A stretch of DNA of 64,000 nucleotides from Treponema sp. (GTDB taxonomy: Bacteria; Spirochaetota; Spirochaetia; Treponematales; Treponemataceae): NCBI GenBank assembly GCA_022510845.1, contig JAFLSR010000005.1, positions 27,756-91,755 of the forward strand, given 5' to 3'. The notes beneath the pieces are model-generated. The model saw only the letters and a program-made list of their open reading frames with translations. It searched no databases and had not been told where the DNA came from. Positions 16,779-25,665 of this stretch are shown here, in pieces (the first letter of the stretch is position 1; each line of letters opens with the position of its first letter). The position numbers were made by a program, and so were the translations under genes.

Positions 16779-17246
16779 TTAGTTTGCCGTGGCAGCAGAA
16801 GACGAACGATATGCGATTGTCGCATCGTGCGTTTCGTTGTAGAATGAGTTGTAGACGTGGAGTTTCAAATCCTTGTCGGTTGAAAGAGCCTTTGTAAATT
16901 TGTACTGGCGGTCTGTTTGTTCGCAGTCAAATGAAACTACAATCCCATTGTCAATGCTCAATTTGAAATTCTGAACATTGTCGCGAGTGAATTTGTGGAT
17001 GAGTTTGCCGCTCGCATCGCGGAGTTCGGCAAGACCTTTTGCAGTTGAGTCCACAGTCAAAACCCAAACACAGTCATACTTGCTGTCATACCAAGTGCCC
17101 TGAAGAGTGCCTGAAACGCCGTTGTCGGCAGCAACCTGGCCAACAGCACCCAAAGCGCCTTTTGCTGTGTTGAGCGAATCATCCTGCGCAAAAGCGCCCA
17201 TTACGGCAACGGCCGCAACAGTAAAAGCAACCAAAAACTTTTTCAT
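16779..17246 (-). CDS. Small secreted protein of unknown function
   Basis: A 155-residue protein. The signal peptide MKKFLVAFTVAAVAVMGAFA is probably cleaved before QDDS. The mature part (GTLQGTWYDSKYDCVWVLTV; DNGIVVSFDCEQTDRQYKF) looks beta-rich, with two cysteines, possibly lipocalin-like or another small barrel; this is a guess from texture. GGAGG lies before ATG 17246. A strong terminator follows at 16731. The plan (signal peptide, GTW motif, small beta-rich body) resembles the secreted protein at 44566, without convincing sequence identity. Confidence 0.75.
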   Translation of the reverse strand: MKKFLVAFTVAAVAVMGAFAQDDSLNTAKGALGAVGQVAADNGVSGTLQGTWYDSKYDCVWVLTVDSTAKGLAELRDASGKLIHKFTRDNVQNFKLSIDNGIVVSFDCEQTDRQYKFTKALSTDKDLKLHVYNSFYNETHDATIAYRSSSAATAN

Positions 17247-17423
17247 CGGAAACCTCCATAAATAATTTCCCAAAATGATATTGGGAAAATTATAGTAATT
17301 ATTTAAAATTGTGTCAACTTGAAAAAACGAAATTTGTTGTCAATGAGCGCGTTCTTTAATCACCGCGAAAAACAAAACTCCGAGGCGAAGTGTGGCGGAA
17401 TTGGCGCGTTCAATTTTTTTCGC

Positions 17424-17452
17424 TTGCGCACGGATTTTTTTTATGATAAAAT
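17424..17452 (+). promoter_or_regulatory. Predicted leaderless promoter
   Basis: TTGCGC (17424-17429), 17-bp spacer, TAAAAT (17447-17452), then 7 nt to ATG 17460. No Shine-Dalgarno is present. Confidence 0.55.
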
Positions 17453-17459
17453 TCAAGCG

Positions 17460-17984
17460 ATGTTTTTGAAGCGAATTGCGTTCGCCGCGGTTTTCTTTTT
17501 CGTGCTCTTTGCGTTGGGCGCGCAGGATGTTCGGCACAATCCGTGGGAACTGATAATTTATCGTCCGGAAAATTCTTTTCACATAAATCAAATTCGATGC
17601 AGGATTTTGCTTGAGGACGAAAACGGAAATGATGTCACGCGCACTTCCGCAAGCGTGACTTACGAATGGGTTTCGATTCCTGGCGTGGCGCACAAATATC
17701 AGGGCGCGTATTTTCTTTTGGGCGGAATGGCTGCGCATTTGAACTTGAAGCGCGGAAAATACAAAATCACGGTCTTTACTCTGCCGGAAGATTTGGAAGG
17801 CACGAACTACGTGGGCGGAGACGAATGGCGTTCCAATGAATTTTTTTACGACACGGAAAATCCTGCGAAAGTGATTTTTGTTTCACCCACTGCAAATCAA
17901 AACGGATTCTACGACGGCGGATGGAAGATAACTGCGCAAGCACCGAAGTTCTTCCAGTTTACGAAGCCTATGAGATTACATTAG
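17460..17984 (+). CDS. Secreted protein of unknown function
   Basis: A 174-residue protein. The signal peptide is MFLKRIAFAAVFFFVLFALG, with cleavage probably before AQD. The mature domain (NPWELIIYRPENSFHINQIR; LKRGKYKITVFTLPEDLEG) looks like one beta-sandwich. No family is recognised. The start at 17460 is set by the signal peptide and by a promoter whose -10 ends 7 nt upstream. An in-frame extension to 17319 would cross that promoter. It is monocistronic as far as can be seen. Confidence 0.68.
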   Translation: MFLKRIAFAAVFFFVLFALGAQDVRHNPWELIIYRPENSFHINQIRCRILLEDENGNDVTRTSASVTYEWVSIPGVAHKYQGAYFLLGGMAAHLNLKRGKYKITVFTLPEDLEGTNYVGGDEWRSNEFFYDTENPAKVIFVSPTANQNGFYDGGWKITAQAPKFFQFTKPMRLH

Positions 17985-18185
17985 AAGCAGTTAGAGTCCC
18001 GCGCTAGTTCGCATGATTTCGGGCTTGCGTCGCAACAAGTTGCTAACGAGTTTTTGTTTTCATGTTGTGCAAAAACTTGAACGCAAGCCCCCAAATTCTT
18101 TCAATTCACGAAGCTTGCGCACGCAGGTGAAAATTCGCGTTGAGTCGCATTTGCGGGTTTTATAACGGAATTCCGAGGAAATGCA

Positions 18186-18278
18186 AAAATATTTGCGGAA
18201 AAACATATACTGTTTTCCCGCAAATTCGCGTATGTTTTTGCGGAAATATTTTTACGTTTTTCCGCAAATAAATTCTGC
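18186..18278. repeat. TTTGCGGAAA hairpin cluster, copy 1
   Basis: Four occurrences of TTTGCGGAAA or its complement occur in about 90 bp, forming alternative hairpins. Positions 18244-18275 are identical, over 32 bp and in inverted orientation, to 48818-48849. Both copies lie 3' of a plus-strand gene. Confidence 0.65.
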
Positions 18279-18335
18279 GGCGCGTTTTTATAGCGAATTT
18301 TCATTATTTTTGCGGTTTTTTTTTCGCGCAATGTG

Positions 18336-18364
18336 TTGACATTTTCTTTTGAAATTATTATATT
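18336..18364 (+). promoter_or_regulatory. Promoter of the TetR/efflux operon
   Basis: TTGACA (18336-18341), 17-bp spacer, TATATT (18359-18364). The operator palindrome begins 3 bp downstream and covers the start site. Confidence 0.78.
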
Positions 18365-18367
18365 GCT

Positions 18368-18407
18368 GTTACCGAATGTTCGGTAATGTTGACGAACATT
18401 CGGTAAC
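18368..18407. promoter_or_regulatory. Operator of the double-TetR regulator
   Basis: A perfect 15-bp inverted repeat, GTTACCGAATGTTCG (18368-18382) and CGAACATTCGGTAAC (18393-18407), with a 10-bp spacer. The left arm plus spacer also forms the smaller palindrome ACCGAA-TG-TTCGGT (18371-18384). Overlapping the start site just before the tetR gene, it is the expected autorepression site. Confidence 0.78.
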
Positions 18408-18415
18408 ATAAAGCG

Positions 18416-19642
18416 ATGTCACGACAAGCAAACACAAAAGAAAGAATAATTTCCTCTGCGTTCCTGATGTACAGGAAAATGCTTTTCAAAGAAGTTTCTT
18501 TGAGCGACATCGCGCGTTCTTCCGAAATTACGAAGACTGCGATTTTCAGGCATTTTAAGAACAAAGCCGAACTTTTTTCCACGATGAACGAACGCTTTTT
18601 TGCGGCGTTTGAGGTTTTGGCTGAAAAAATCGCGAAGGAAAACGGCAAGCATACTTTTGCCGCCACTTACAGGTCTGTGGATTATGTTTTCGAATTCGAC
18701 AAGGATCATCCCGGCTACATCGACTACTACATTCAGACCCTGCTTTGCGATGAGGAAATGACGGCGCGGCTTGCCGAAATCCTCACGCTCAACAAGATTC
18801 CGTTTTCCAAAGAAAATTCTTTTGACGACAAAGAAAAATGGGTGCACGAAAGGATTCTCCCGCTTTATATAGAAATCACGATTTTGAATTTTTGGGCGGA
18901 AGTTACGCGCGCTTTGGAAAAAAATGAGATGGCGGAAGGCGAGACGGATTTTCGCACGCAAATCGCCAAGATAATTTATGAGGGCTTGGGGAAAAAAAAG
19001 AATCCTATTTCATCTGAGCGGCGCAAGGAACTGAACGCGCTTTGCAAAGTGAAATTCGGGAAAAATGAAAAGGCGGACCGCTTTTTTGAAGCCTTCCTCA
19101 AGGTGATTCAAAAAAATCCCGGCAAAAATGTTACTGTGGAAAAAATCACCAACGAACTTGGAATAGCGAAGAGTTCGATGTATGCTTTTTTTCAAGACAA
19201 AACGGATTACGTGAAAAATATGTTGCGGCAGGAAATCGAATTTTTCGCCGAGGTCTTGCAAGAAAAATGCGCGTTCGCCGAAAACATCGATGAAGTGATT
19301 TATGTTTTGCTTTGCGGCGAAGTGAATTATTTTTCCGAGCATCCGCAGCTTGTTTTGATGCATACGTTTTTCACTTACCATGATATGGGCACTTATGACG
19401 AAGTGATTGACAAGAGCGTTTTTTCGTTTTTGCAGGAAGCGCTTCCATCGGATTTCAGTTTGGGTTTTGGCAACGCAAAGAGCATTTTCATAAAATGGAT
19501 TTCCGTTTTGGCGATTACTTTTTTGTTCATGGGAAAAAAACACGATTTGCCGCCCGAGTGGCACGATTTTTTTGTTTCGGCGGTTTATGAATTTATAGAA
19601 TGTGGCGCAAAAAGTTGCATAAAGTTGGAGGAAGTAGAATGA
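18416..19642 (+). CDS. TetR-type regulator with two TetR helix-turn-helix domains, efflux operon repressor
   Basis: A 408-residue protein, about twice the usual TetR length. The first DNA-binding domain is at residues 7-55 (KERIISSAFLMYRKM; SLSDIARSSEITKTAIFRHF). A second is near residues 220-270 (RFFEAFLKVIQKNPGKNVTV; KITNELGIAKSSMYAFFQDK), each followed by a helical ligand domain. This looks like a fused tandem duplication, so one chain could act like a dimer. It is the first gene of the efflux operon and overlaps the TolC start by 4 bp (ATGA). The palindrome over its own promoter suggests autorepression relieved by a pump substrate. The ligand is unknown. Confidence 0.88.
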   Translation: MSRQANTKERIISSAFLMYRKMLFKEVSLSDIARSSEITKTAIFRHFKNKAELFSTMNERFFAAFEVLAEKIAKENGKHTFAATYRSVDYVFEFDKDHPGYIDYYIQTLLCDEEMTARLAEILTLNKIPFSKENSFDDKEKWVHERILPLYIEITILNFWAEVTRALEKNEMAEGETDFRTQIAKIIYEGLGKKKNPISSERRKELNALCKVKFGKNEKADRFFEAFLKVIQKNPGKNVTVEKITNELGIAKSSMYAFFQDKTDYVKNMLRQEIEFFAEVLQEKCAFAENIDEVIYVLLCGEVNYFSEHPQLVLMHTFFTYHDMGTYDEVIDKSVFSFLQEALPSDFSLGFGNAKSIFIKWISVLAITFLFMGKKHDLPPEWHDFFVSAVYEFIECGAKSCIKLEEVE

Positions 19643-21000
19643 AGAAAGTTTTTATCGCTTTGTTGGCAATTTTCATGATTTCGATTTTTGCCGCGAGCGC
19701 GCAACAGGACGATGAGCAGGTCGTAACGCTCACCGTGGAACAGGCGGTGGACTACGCGATGGAGAACAGCCGCGATTTGAAAAGCAACGATATTGATTTG
19801 GCTATCAAGGAAAGAAGTTCGAAATATTCGTGGAATGTTTTCTTGCCTGAAATTACTGTGAGCGGAAGCGCGGTGCGAACAACTGACATCGACTCGACAT
19901 TGAATCAAACGAATGCGATGAGGGGAATGGCGCAAGCACCTCTTCTCGAAGCCGAGGAAAAATATCATTGGGCTTTGGCAGGCAACATCAACGCGCAACT
20001 CAATTTGAGCCTTGCATACATCTACAGCATCAAGGCGGCGAAGGCGGGATATGAGGGCGGAAAAATCACTTGGGAGCAGAGCCAAAAGCAGACGGTTATG
20101 AACATCAAAAAATTGTTCTACGGACTTTTGCTTCAGCAGGAAAGTTTGGCTATCCAGCGGATGTCTTTGGAAAATGCGCGTCAGCGTGCCAATCAAGCGC
20201 AAATCAACTTCAATAATGGACGCATTCCGCAACTGCAACTTTTGAACGCGCAGGTGACTTACGAAAACCAGCGTCCGGAAGTGGAAACCGCCGAGCAGAG
20301 TTTTTACCAGCAACTCGACACGTTCGCGTTTTTGATTGGATTGCCTGTGGGAACGAAAATCGAATTGAGCGGTTCGATTGAGCCTGAATATGTGAACGTG
20401 AATGCGGAAGAACTTTTGAAAAAATATGGCGAGAACAATTTGAATGTGCGCGCTTTGCAGAACAACATCGACATTCTGAATATGAATCTCAAGGCTCTGA
20501 ATTTGAGCAGTTACACGCCCGCGCTGATTTTGAGTTATGGATGGCAGCCTGTGGGCACTTGGTGGACTGGCGATTTGGATTTTACCGACCAAGGCTCGCT
20601 TTCTATAACGCTCGCGTTCAACATCACGAATATGCTTCCGTGGTCAGCCAATCGTCAGCAGGCGCAAGACTTGAAGGACAACATTGCGAAACTTGACCTC
20701 ACGATGGAAACGCTCACGGAAAACCAAAAAGTGCAAGTGCGCAAAGCCGTGGACACTTTGAATCAGGCGCGCGAGCAAATCGATTCGATGGGGCGCACCG
20801 TGGAATTGGCGCAGCGTTCATACGATATGTCTGTGAGTTCGTACAACAACGGACGAATGGAATTGCTGGACGTGCGCGATGCGCAGACGCAGTTGAATCA
20901 GGCGATGCTCGGGCAGTTGAACCAAAAATTCAATTACATTTCCGCGCTGATGGATTTGGAATATGAACTGAACTCGGATTTGTCCGAATACAAAGAATAA
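19639..21000 (+). CDS. TolC-family outer membrane efflux protein
   Basis: A 453-residue outer-membrane channel of a tripartite efflux pump. The signal peptide is MKKVFIALLAIFMISIFAAS, then AQQDDEQ. The typical first helix LTVEQAVDYAMENSRDLKSN follows, and two alpha-helical repeats are evident (LYSIKAAKAGYEGG-like coil around 140; VELAQRSYDMSVSSYNNGRM and LLDVRDAQTQLNQAMLGQLN near 410-440). The start at 19639 has GGAGGAAG upstream and overlaps the regulator stop. An upstream ATG at 19600 would add a tail before the signal peptide and is rejected. Partners are the next two genes. Confidence 0.92.
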   Translation: MKKVFIALLAIFMISIFAASAQQDDEQVVTLTVEQAVDYAMENSRDLKSNDIDLAIKERSSKYSWNVFLPEITVSGSAVRTTDIDSTLNQTNAMRGMAQAPLLEAEEKYHWALAGNINAQLNLSLAYIYSIKAAKAGYEGGKITWEQSQKQTVMNIKKLFYGLLLQQESLAIQRMSLENARQRANQAQINFNNGRIPQLQLLNAQVTYENQRPEVETAEQSFYQQLDTFAFLIGLPVGTKIELSGSIEPEYVNVNAEELLKKYGENNLNVRALQNNIDILNMNLKALNLSSYTPALILSYGWQPVGTWWTGDLDFTDQGSLSITLAFNITNMLPWSANRQQAQDLKDNIAKLDLTMETLTENQKVQVRKAVDTLNQAREQIDSMGRTVELAQRSYDMSVSSYNNGRMELLDVRDAQTQLNQAMLGQLNQKFNYISALMDLEYELNSDLSEYKE

Positions 21001-21018
21001 ATTTTAAAGGGGATTTTT

Positions 21019-21945
21019 ATGAAAACTATGAAAATTGCTATGAAAACATTCGCGATTGCGCTGCTTGCCGTTTTTGCGTTAGCGTCTTGCGCGAAAAAAG
21101 AAGCCTCGGTGGACTCGGGCGATGTCGAATCGCTTTTTGCGGTGAACACCTACAAAACAAAGCCCGGCAATTTGGACGACTATTTGGAATTTGGCGGCGA
21201 CGTGGATTCGGTTTCTTCGGTGGCTGTGCTTCCGGACGCGGCAGGAAAGGTTGCCCGCATAATGGTGAGCGTTGGGCAAATGGTGAGCCGCAATCAAACC
21301 ATCGCTTATGTTGACCCGAGCCTTCCCGGTTTGAATTACAGTTTGAGCCCAGTGCGCGCGCCGATTTCGGGGCGAATCACTTCGTTCGTTCCCACGATTG
21401 GAACTCAAGTTTCGCAAGGCAGCGTAATCGCGCAGATTGCGCAGACGGACGATTTGGAAATCAAAGTGAGCATTCCCGAACGCTTCATCAGCAGGATTAC
21501 GATGGGGCAGGAAGCGGTGGTTACGTTCGACGCTTATCCCGGAATTGAATTCGTGGCGAAGGTTTTTGAAGTTAGCCCGGTTTTGGATACGACCAGCCGC
21601 ACGATGAGCGTGAAGCTGCGTTTGGTGCAAGCCGACGAGCGCGTGAAAGTTGGAATGTATGCGCGTGTCCGCCTCGTTACGGAAAGCATTCAGAATGCGA
21701 TAGTCGTTCCTTCAAGTGCAATCGTAACTCGCAGTGGAAATAAATATCTGTTTGTAATCGATTCAAAAGCCTCGGATGGACGCGGCGCGAAAGTTCGCCT
21801 TACCGCCATTGTTCCGGGACTTTCCGTGGACAACAAAACCGAAATCGCGCAAGGAATTTCCGCCGGTGATGAAATCGTAATCAAAGGACAAAACCTTTTG
21901 GATGACGGCGCGAACGTGAACATAATTTCTGTGACGGAGGATTAG
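21019..21945 (+). CDS. RND efflux periplasmic adaptor (membrane-fusion lipoprotein)
   Basis: A 308-residue adaptor bridging the RND pump and the TolC-like channel. The lipobox ALASC lies near residue 24. The lipoyl/biotinyl-like half-motifs are VAVLPDAAGKVARIMVSVGQ and LSPVRAPISGRITSFVPTIG. The beta-barrel region EIKVSIPERFISRITMGQEA and the membrane-proximal SGNKYLFVIDSKASDGRGAK follow. The alpha-hairpin is very short: only a few residues separate the half-motifs, as in compact adaptors. AAAGGGG precedes the ATG. It is 1 bp from the pump gene. Confidence 0.92.
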   Translation: MKTMKIAMKTFAIALLAVFALASCAKKEASVDSGDVESLFAVNTYKTKPGNLDDYLEFGGDVDSVSSVAVLPDAAGKVARIMVSVGQMVSRNQTIAYVDPSLPGLNYSLSPVRAPISGRITSFVPTIGTQVSQGSVIAQIAQTDDLEIKVSIPERFISRITMGQEAVVTFDAYPGIEFVAKVFEVSPVLDTTSRTMSVKLRLVQADERVKVGMYARVRLVTESIQNAIVVPSSAIVTRSGNKYLFVIDSKASDGRGAKVRLTAIVPGLSVDNKTEIAQGISAGDEIVIKGQNLLDDGANVNIISVTED

Positions 21946-21946
21946 T

Positions 21947-24900
21947 ATGACATTTTCTGAAAAATGTGTGAACAAGCCGGTCACGACCTTGCTGGTTTTT
22001 TTTGTCGTGATTGCGCTTGGAGTTTTTTGTACGCTCAATCTTCCTGTCGATATGTATCCAGATATGGATTTGCCGTACATGATTGTTTACACCAATTATT
22101 CCAACGCAGGTCCAGAAGAAATCGAGCAGAGTTTGACGCGCACGCTGGAAAGTACGCTTTCTGGATTGAGTGGATTAAAAAAATTGCAGTCGCGTTCTTC
22201 CACCGGCATCAGCATGGTGATTTTGGAATTCGACTACGGAACGAATCTCGACAACGCCGCCAACGAAATCCGCGACAAAATAGATTTGGTGCGTTCGTAT
22301 TTGCCTGATGACGCGGATTCGCCGATAACGATAAAAATCGATCCTTCGATGATGCCGATTATGGTTTTGTCGATGAAAGGAAACCGCACGCCCGAAGAAT
22401 TGCGCGACTATGCCGAGGACGTTGTTCAGCCGCGATTGGAACAACTCGACGGAATCGCTTCGGCAAACATCATGGGCGGCCGCGAAGCCTCAATCAATGT
22501 TGACATTCCGCGCGACCGTTTGGAAGCCTACGGACTTTCGATAAGTCAAGTGGCGCAGATGATTGGCGCGCAGAACATTCAGTCTTCCGGCGGAACAATC
22601 ACTTCGGGCGACATGAACTACACGATTAAGACGAGCGGCAAATATCAGAGCATCGAAGATTTGAAGAACACCGTCATCAGTTACAAGGCGAGCACCTACG
22701 GACTTTCTGCGGGCGCGGAATTGAAGACGATTCTTTTGCGCGACGTTGCCGATGTCTACGAAGGCTACAAGGATGAGGAATCGCTTGCGAATGTAGAAGG
22801 CGAATCGTGCGTCGTTCTTACGGTTCAAAAGCAGAGCGGAAAAAACTCTGTTACGGCGGCGAAGAACGCGCGAAGGGAAATTCCAAAAATTTTGGAAGTG
22901 CTTCCTTCTGACATCGACATTCTTGAAATCTACAACACCACCGACATCATCGAACAGACAATCAACGAAGTCGTGAACTCGGTAATTGTTGGTGCTTTGC
23001 TTGCGATTGCGGTTTTGTTCGTGTTCTTGCGCTCGTTCAAAAGCACGATTATCATCGGACTTTCGATTCCGATTTCCGTAATGGTAACGCTTTTTTTGAT
23101 GTACTTCAAAGGACTCACGATAAATATGATTTCCATGGCGGGCTTGCTTTTGGGAATCGGTATGTTGGTTGACAACTCAATCGTAGTTTTGGAAAACATC
23201 TACAGTTACCGTCAGCGCGACGCAAAGCCCAAAGTGGCGGCGGTTCTTGGTTCGCAGGAAATGGTCACTTCGATTACGGCGAGTACGCTCACTTCGGTTT
23301 GTATTTTCTTGCCGATGATTATGTTCCGAAAAAAACTCGGCGTTATGGGACAAATGTTCGACAGCCTTGCGTGGACAATCATTTTCTCTTTGATGTGTTC
23401 GCTTGTGGTTGCCATCGCGCTTGTTCCTGTGCTTTGTTCGAGTTATCTGAAAATCGATAAACTCAACGAAACCCAGTCCAGGGGAATTTCCGGAAACATA
23501 AATCGCGCGTTCAACAGGTTTTTCACCAATTTGGATAACAGATATGCGAAAGGCGTTGCGTTCGTCTTGCATCACAAAAAGGCTTGCATCCTTGCTTTGG
23601 TGGTTTTGTTCTTTCTTTCGATTTTCTCGGTGAAATTGATTGGCGTAATTTTTATGCCGGAATCCGCTTCGAACAATGTTTCGATAGAAATGGAATTGCC
23701 CAAAGGCACTCCGCTTGAAATCACGAACGAAACTGCCGAAAATTTGCAGCAAATGGCGATGCGCGATTTGGTCGGCGTAAAATATTCGCTTGTGATGGTT
23801 GGCGGCGAAGGAATGATGGCTGCCTCGAACGGCTCGAACAGTGCCAGAGTGGTGTTCGCGCTTTACGAAGAAAAGGACCGCAAGCCGGGCTGGGACAACG
23901 AAAAAACCGCCAAGGCAAAATTGCGAAAATATTTCAGTATGTTCCCTGGCGCGGATTTGAGTTTCGGCTCAAACAGCAACAGCGCGGGCAACAACGACAT
24001 CAGCGTTGACATAAAAAGCGACGACTTGGATTTGGTTCGCTCGACTGCGGCGCAAGTGGAAAAACTTCTCAAAGAAAAGGCAACGGACATCGTTACGGAA
24101 GTTTCGAGCGACCAAGAGGACGGACTTCCGCAGGCGGAAATTATCGTGGACCGTGCGCGTATGTACGAACTCGGCTTGAACATTTACAGCGTGGGCGCGG
24201 AAATAAATGCCGCCATCAACGGAACTACTGCCAGCCGCTACACTCGTAATGGCGATGACATCGACGTGATTGTGCGCCTTGCCGAAAAAGACGCTTCCAA
24301 GTTGACGGACCTCGATCAAATTTCTGTGGTCAATTCGCAGGGAATGCGTATGCCGCTTTCGAGTTTCGCGCACTACGAGCAGTCTCTCGCGCCAGTCACG
24401 ATTTACCGCGAAGACCAAGCGCGCGTAATCCATGTTACTGCAAAGCCCGTTGCGGGAATTTCTTTGGATAAGATACAAGCGGACTTGCTGAAACTCATCA
24501 ACAACAATATTCCTGCCGATGAAAATGTAACGATTACGATGAGCGGCGCATTTGAAGACATGAAAGAGGCCGCGCTGAATTTCGGCTTGATAATTGTAAT
24601 GGCGGCAGTTTTGGTATTCGTTGTCATGGCGAGCCAGTTTGAATCTTTGCTAGACCCGTTCATTGTTTTGTTCACGATTCCGCTTTCGTTCATCGGCGTT
24701 ATGGCAATCTATGGACTTACAAGAAACCAGTTGAGCGTTGTTACGATTATGGGTATGCTCGTTCTTGTCGGAACAATCGTAAACAACGGAATCGTTCTTG
24801 TGGACTACACGAACCTTTTGCGAAAACGCGGACTCGGTTTGGAAGAAGCGTGCATCGAGGCGGCGCGAAACCGTTTGCGCCCGATTTTGATGTCCACTTT

Positions 24901-25141
24901 GACGACAGTAATTTCGCTTATGCCGATGGCGTTCTTCCCGGGCGAAGGCTCGGCTTCGATGCAGCCGATTGCGCTCACCGTGTTCGGCGGAATGACGTTC
25001 GGTTCGTTGATGACATTGTTCTTGATGCCGACTGTTTACTTCATCTTCAACAGCGGCAGAGAACGACGCGAGGCAAAAAAAGCGCGTCGTGCACAAAGAA
25101 AGCTTGAACATCGTCAAGGGAAACTTGAGTCAAGGGCGTAG
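21947..25141 (+). CDS. RND-family efflux pump (AcrB/MexB/SwrC-like)
   Basis: A 1064-residue inner-membrane proton-driven exporter of the HAE family. The first span is near residues 10-30 and a large periplasmic loop with VDMYPDMDLPYMIVYTNYSN follows. TM4 carries GMLVDNSIVVLENIYSYRQR with one relay Asp and an Asn where E. coli AcrB has a second Asp, as in many Gram-positive and spirochaete relatives. A second periplasmic loop and TM10-12 (GMLVLVGTIVNNGIVLVDYT) complete the two-fold repeat. The C-terminal tail is basic (KARRAQRKLEHRQGK). Substrates cannot be predicted. Control is through the upstream TetR operator. Confidence 0.95.
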   Translation: MTFSEKCVNKPVTTLLVFFVVIALGVFCTLNLPVDMYPDMDLPYMIVYTNYSNAGPEEIEQSLTRTLESTLSGLSGLKKLQSRSSTGISMVILEFDYGTNLDNAANEIRDKIDLVRSYLPDDADSPITIKIDPSMMPIMVLSMKGNRTPEELRDYAEDVVQPRLEQLDGIASANIMGGREASINVDIPRDRLEAYGLSISQVAQMIGAQNIQSSGGTITSGDMNYTIKTSGKYQSIEDLKNTVISYKASTYGLSAGAELKTILLRDVADVYEGYKDEESLANVEGESCVVLTVQKQSGKNSVTAAKNARREIPKILEVLPSDIDILEIYNTTDIIEQTINEVVNSVIVGALLAIAVLFVFLRSFKSTIIIGLSIPISVMVTLFLMYFKGLTINMISMAGLLLGIGMLVDNSIVVLENIYSYRQRDAKPKVAAVLGSQEMVTSITASTLTSVCIFLPMIMFRKKLGVMGQMFDSLAWTIIFSLMCSLVVAIALVPVLCSSYLKIDKLNETQSRGISGNINRAFNRFFTNLDNRYAKGVAFVLHHKKACILALVVLFFLSIFSVKLIGVIFMPESASNNVSIEMELPKGTPLEITNETAENLQQMAMRDLVGVKYSLVMVGGEGMMAASNGSNSARVVFALYEEKDRKPGWDNEKTAKAKLRKYFSMFPGADLSFGSNSNSAGNNDISVDIKSDDLDLVRSTAAQVEKLLKEKATDIVTEVSSDQEDGLPQAEIIVDRARMYELGLNIYSVGAEINAAINGTTASRYTRNGDDIDVIVRLAEKDASKLTDLDQISVVNSQGMRMPLSSFAHYEQSLAPVTIYREDQARVIHVTAKPVAGISLDKIQADLLKLINNNIPADENVTITMSGAFEDMKEAALNFGLIIVMAAVLVFVVMASQFESLLDPFIVLFTIPLSFIGVMAIYGLTRNQLSVVTIMGMLVLVGTIVNNGIVLVDYTNLLRKRGLGLEEACIEAARNRLRPILMSTLTTVISLMPMAFFPGEGSASMQPIALTVFGGMTFGSLMTLFLMPTVYFIFNSGRERREAKKARRAQRKLEHRQGKLESRA

Positions 25142-25222
25142 AGTTGGCGCAAACTCGATTTTTGCAAAGAGTTTGAGCCGAAACACCGCACAAATGGCGC
25201 GGTAATTTTTACAGGAGAAGTT

Positions 25223-25543
25223 ATGAGCGAGGAAGAAAAGAAAAATAAAGATTCAACGCGCCGCGTGGAAATAATTTTTTCGCAAGCGGTGGAAGAGGAT
25301 ATTTTTGAAGGCTTCAAAGAGCACAAAATCGGCTCGCATTACAGCAAGGTTTCCGCCGTATCAGGTTCGGGTTTTAGCAGCCCGAAATTGGGCGATGCGA
25401 TTTGGCCTCAGTTGAACGAAATGATAATCGTCTATTGCAAAAAATCCGAGGCAGAAAAAATCGTTGACTTTATAAAGTCATTGCGGAAAAAATATCCTGT
25501 CGAAGGAATTGCGTGTTTCGTTTCCAAGGCGAAAATAAAATAA
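25223..25543 (+). CDS. PG0541-like, RND-transporter-associated small protein
   Basis: A 106-residue soluble protein (RRVEIIFSQAVEEDIFEGFK; PQLNEMIIVYCKKSEAEKIV; YPVEGIACFVSKAKI). The alternating beta/alpha pattern resembles a PII/ferredoxin-like fold. It matches my memory of the PG0541 family, found next to efflux genes, and its place directly after the RND pump supports that. ACAGGAG lies before the ATG. It is 81 bp downstream of the pump with no terminator seen, so it is probably co-transcribed. A sensor or modulator of the pump is a reasonable guess. Confidence 0.68.
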   Translation: MSEEEKKNKDSTRRVEIIFSQAVEEDIFEGFKEHKIGSHYSKVSAVSGSGFSSPKLGDAIWPQLNEMIIVYCKKSEAEKIVDFIKSLRKKYPVEGIACFVSKAKIK

Positions 25544-25619
25544 AAAAATTGCTTCGCATATCACTTGTGATTCGTGCGGAGAATTTCATAGCACGATGTC
25601 CTGCATCGAGGTATGCTGA

Positions 25620-25648
25620 TTGACTTGTGTGAAATTTTATTCTAAAAT
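25620..25648 (+). promoter_or_regulatory. Promoter of the superoxide reductase gene
   Basis: TTGACT (25620-25625), 17-bp spacer, TAAAAT (25643-25648). The leader is only about 10 nt and contains the AAGGAGA ribosome site. Confidence 0.72.
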
Positions 25649-25665
25649 AGATGAAGGAGAAGTTT

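Larger units (their letters stand above)
17985..18415. other. Intergenic region: nested hairpins, repeat cluster, tetR promoter-operator
   Basis: No gene. It contains a long inverted repeat GGGCTTGCGT...ACGCAAGCCC (about 18023-18092) enclosing further short stems, then the TTTGCGGAAA repeat cluster (18186-18278), then the promoter and operator of the efflux operon (18336-18407). Confidence 0.6.

Noticed and set aside
16707..16847. Short plus-strand frame after the hairpin element (NKKSDTAIKKGDQRSPFF)
   Set aside because: It reads through the bidirectional terminator and into the 3' end of the secreted-protein gene on the other strand; no ribosome site.
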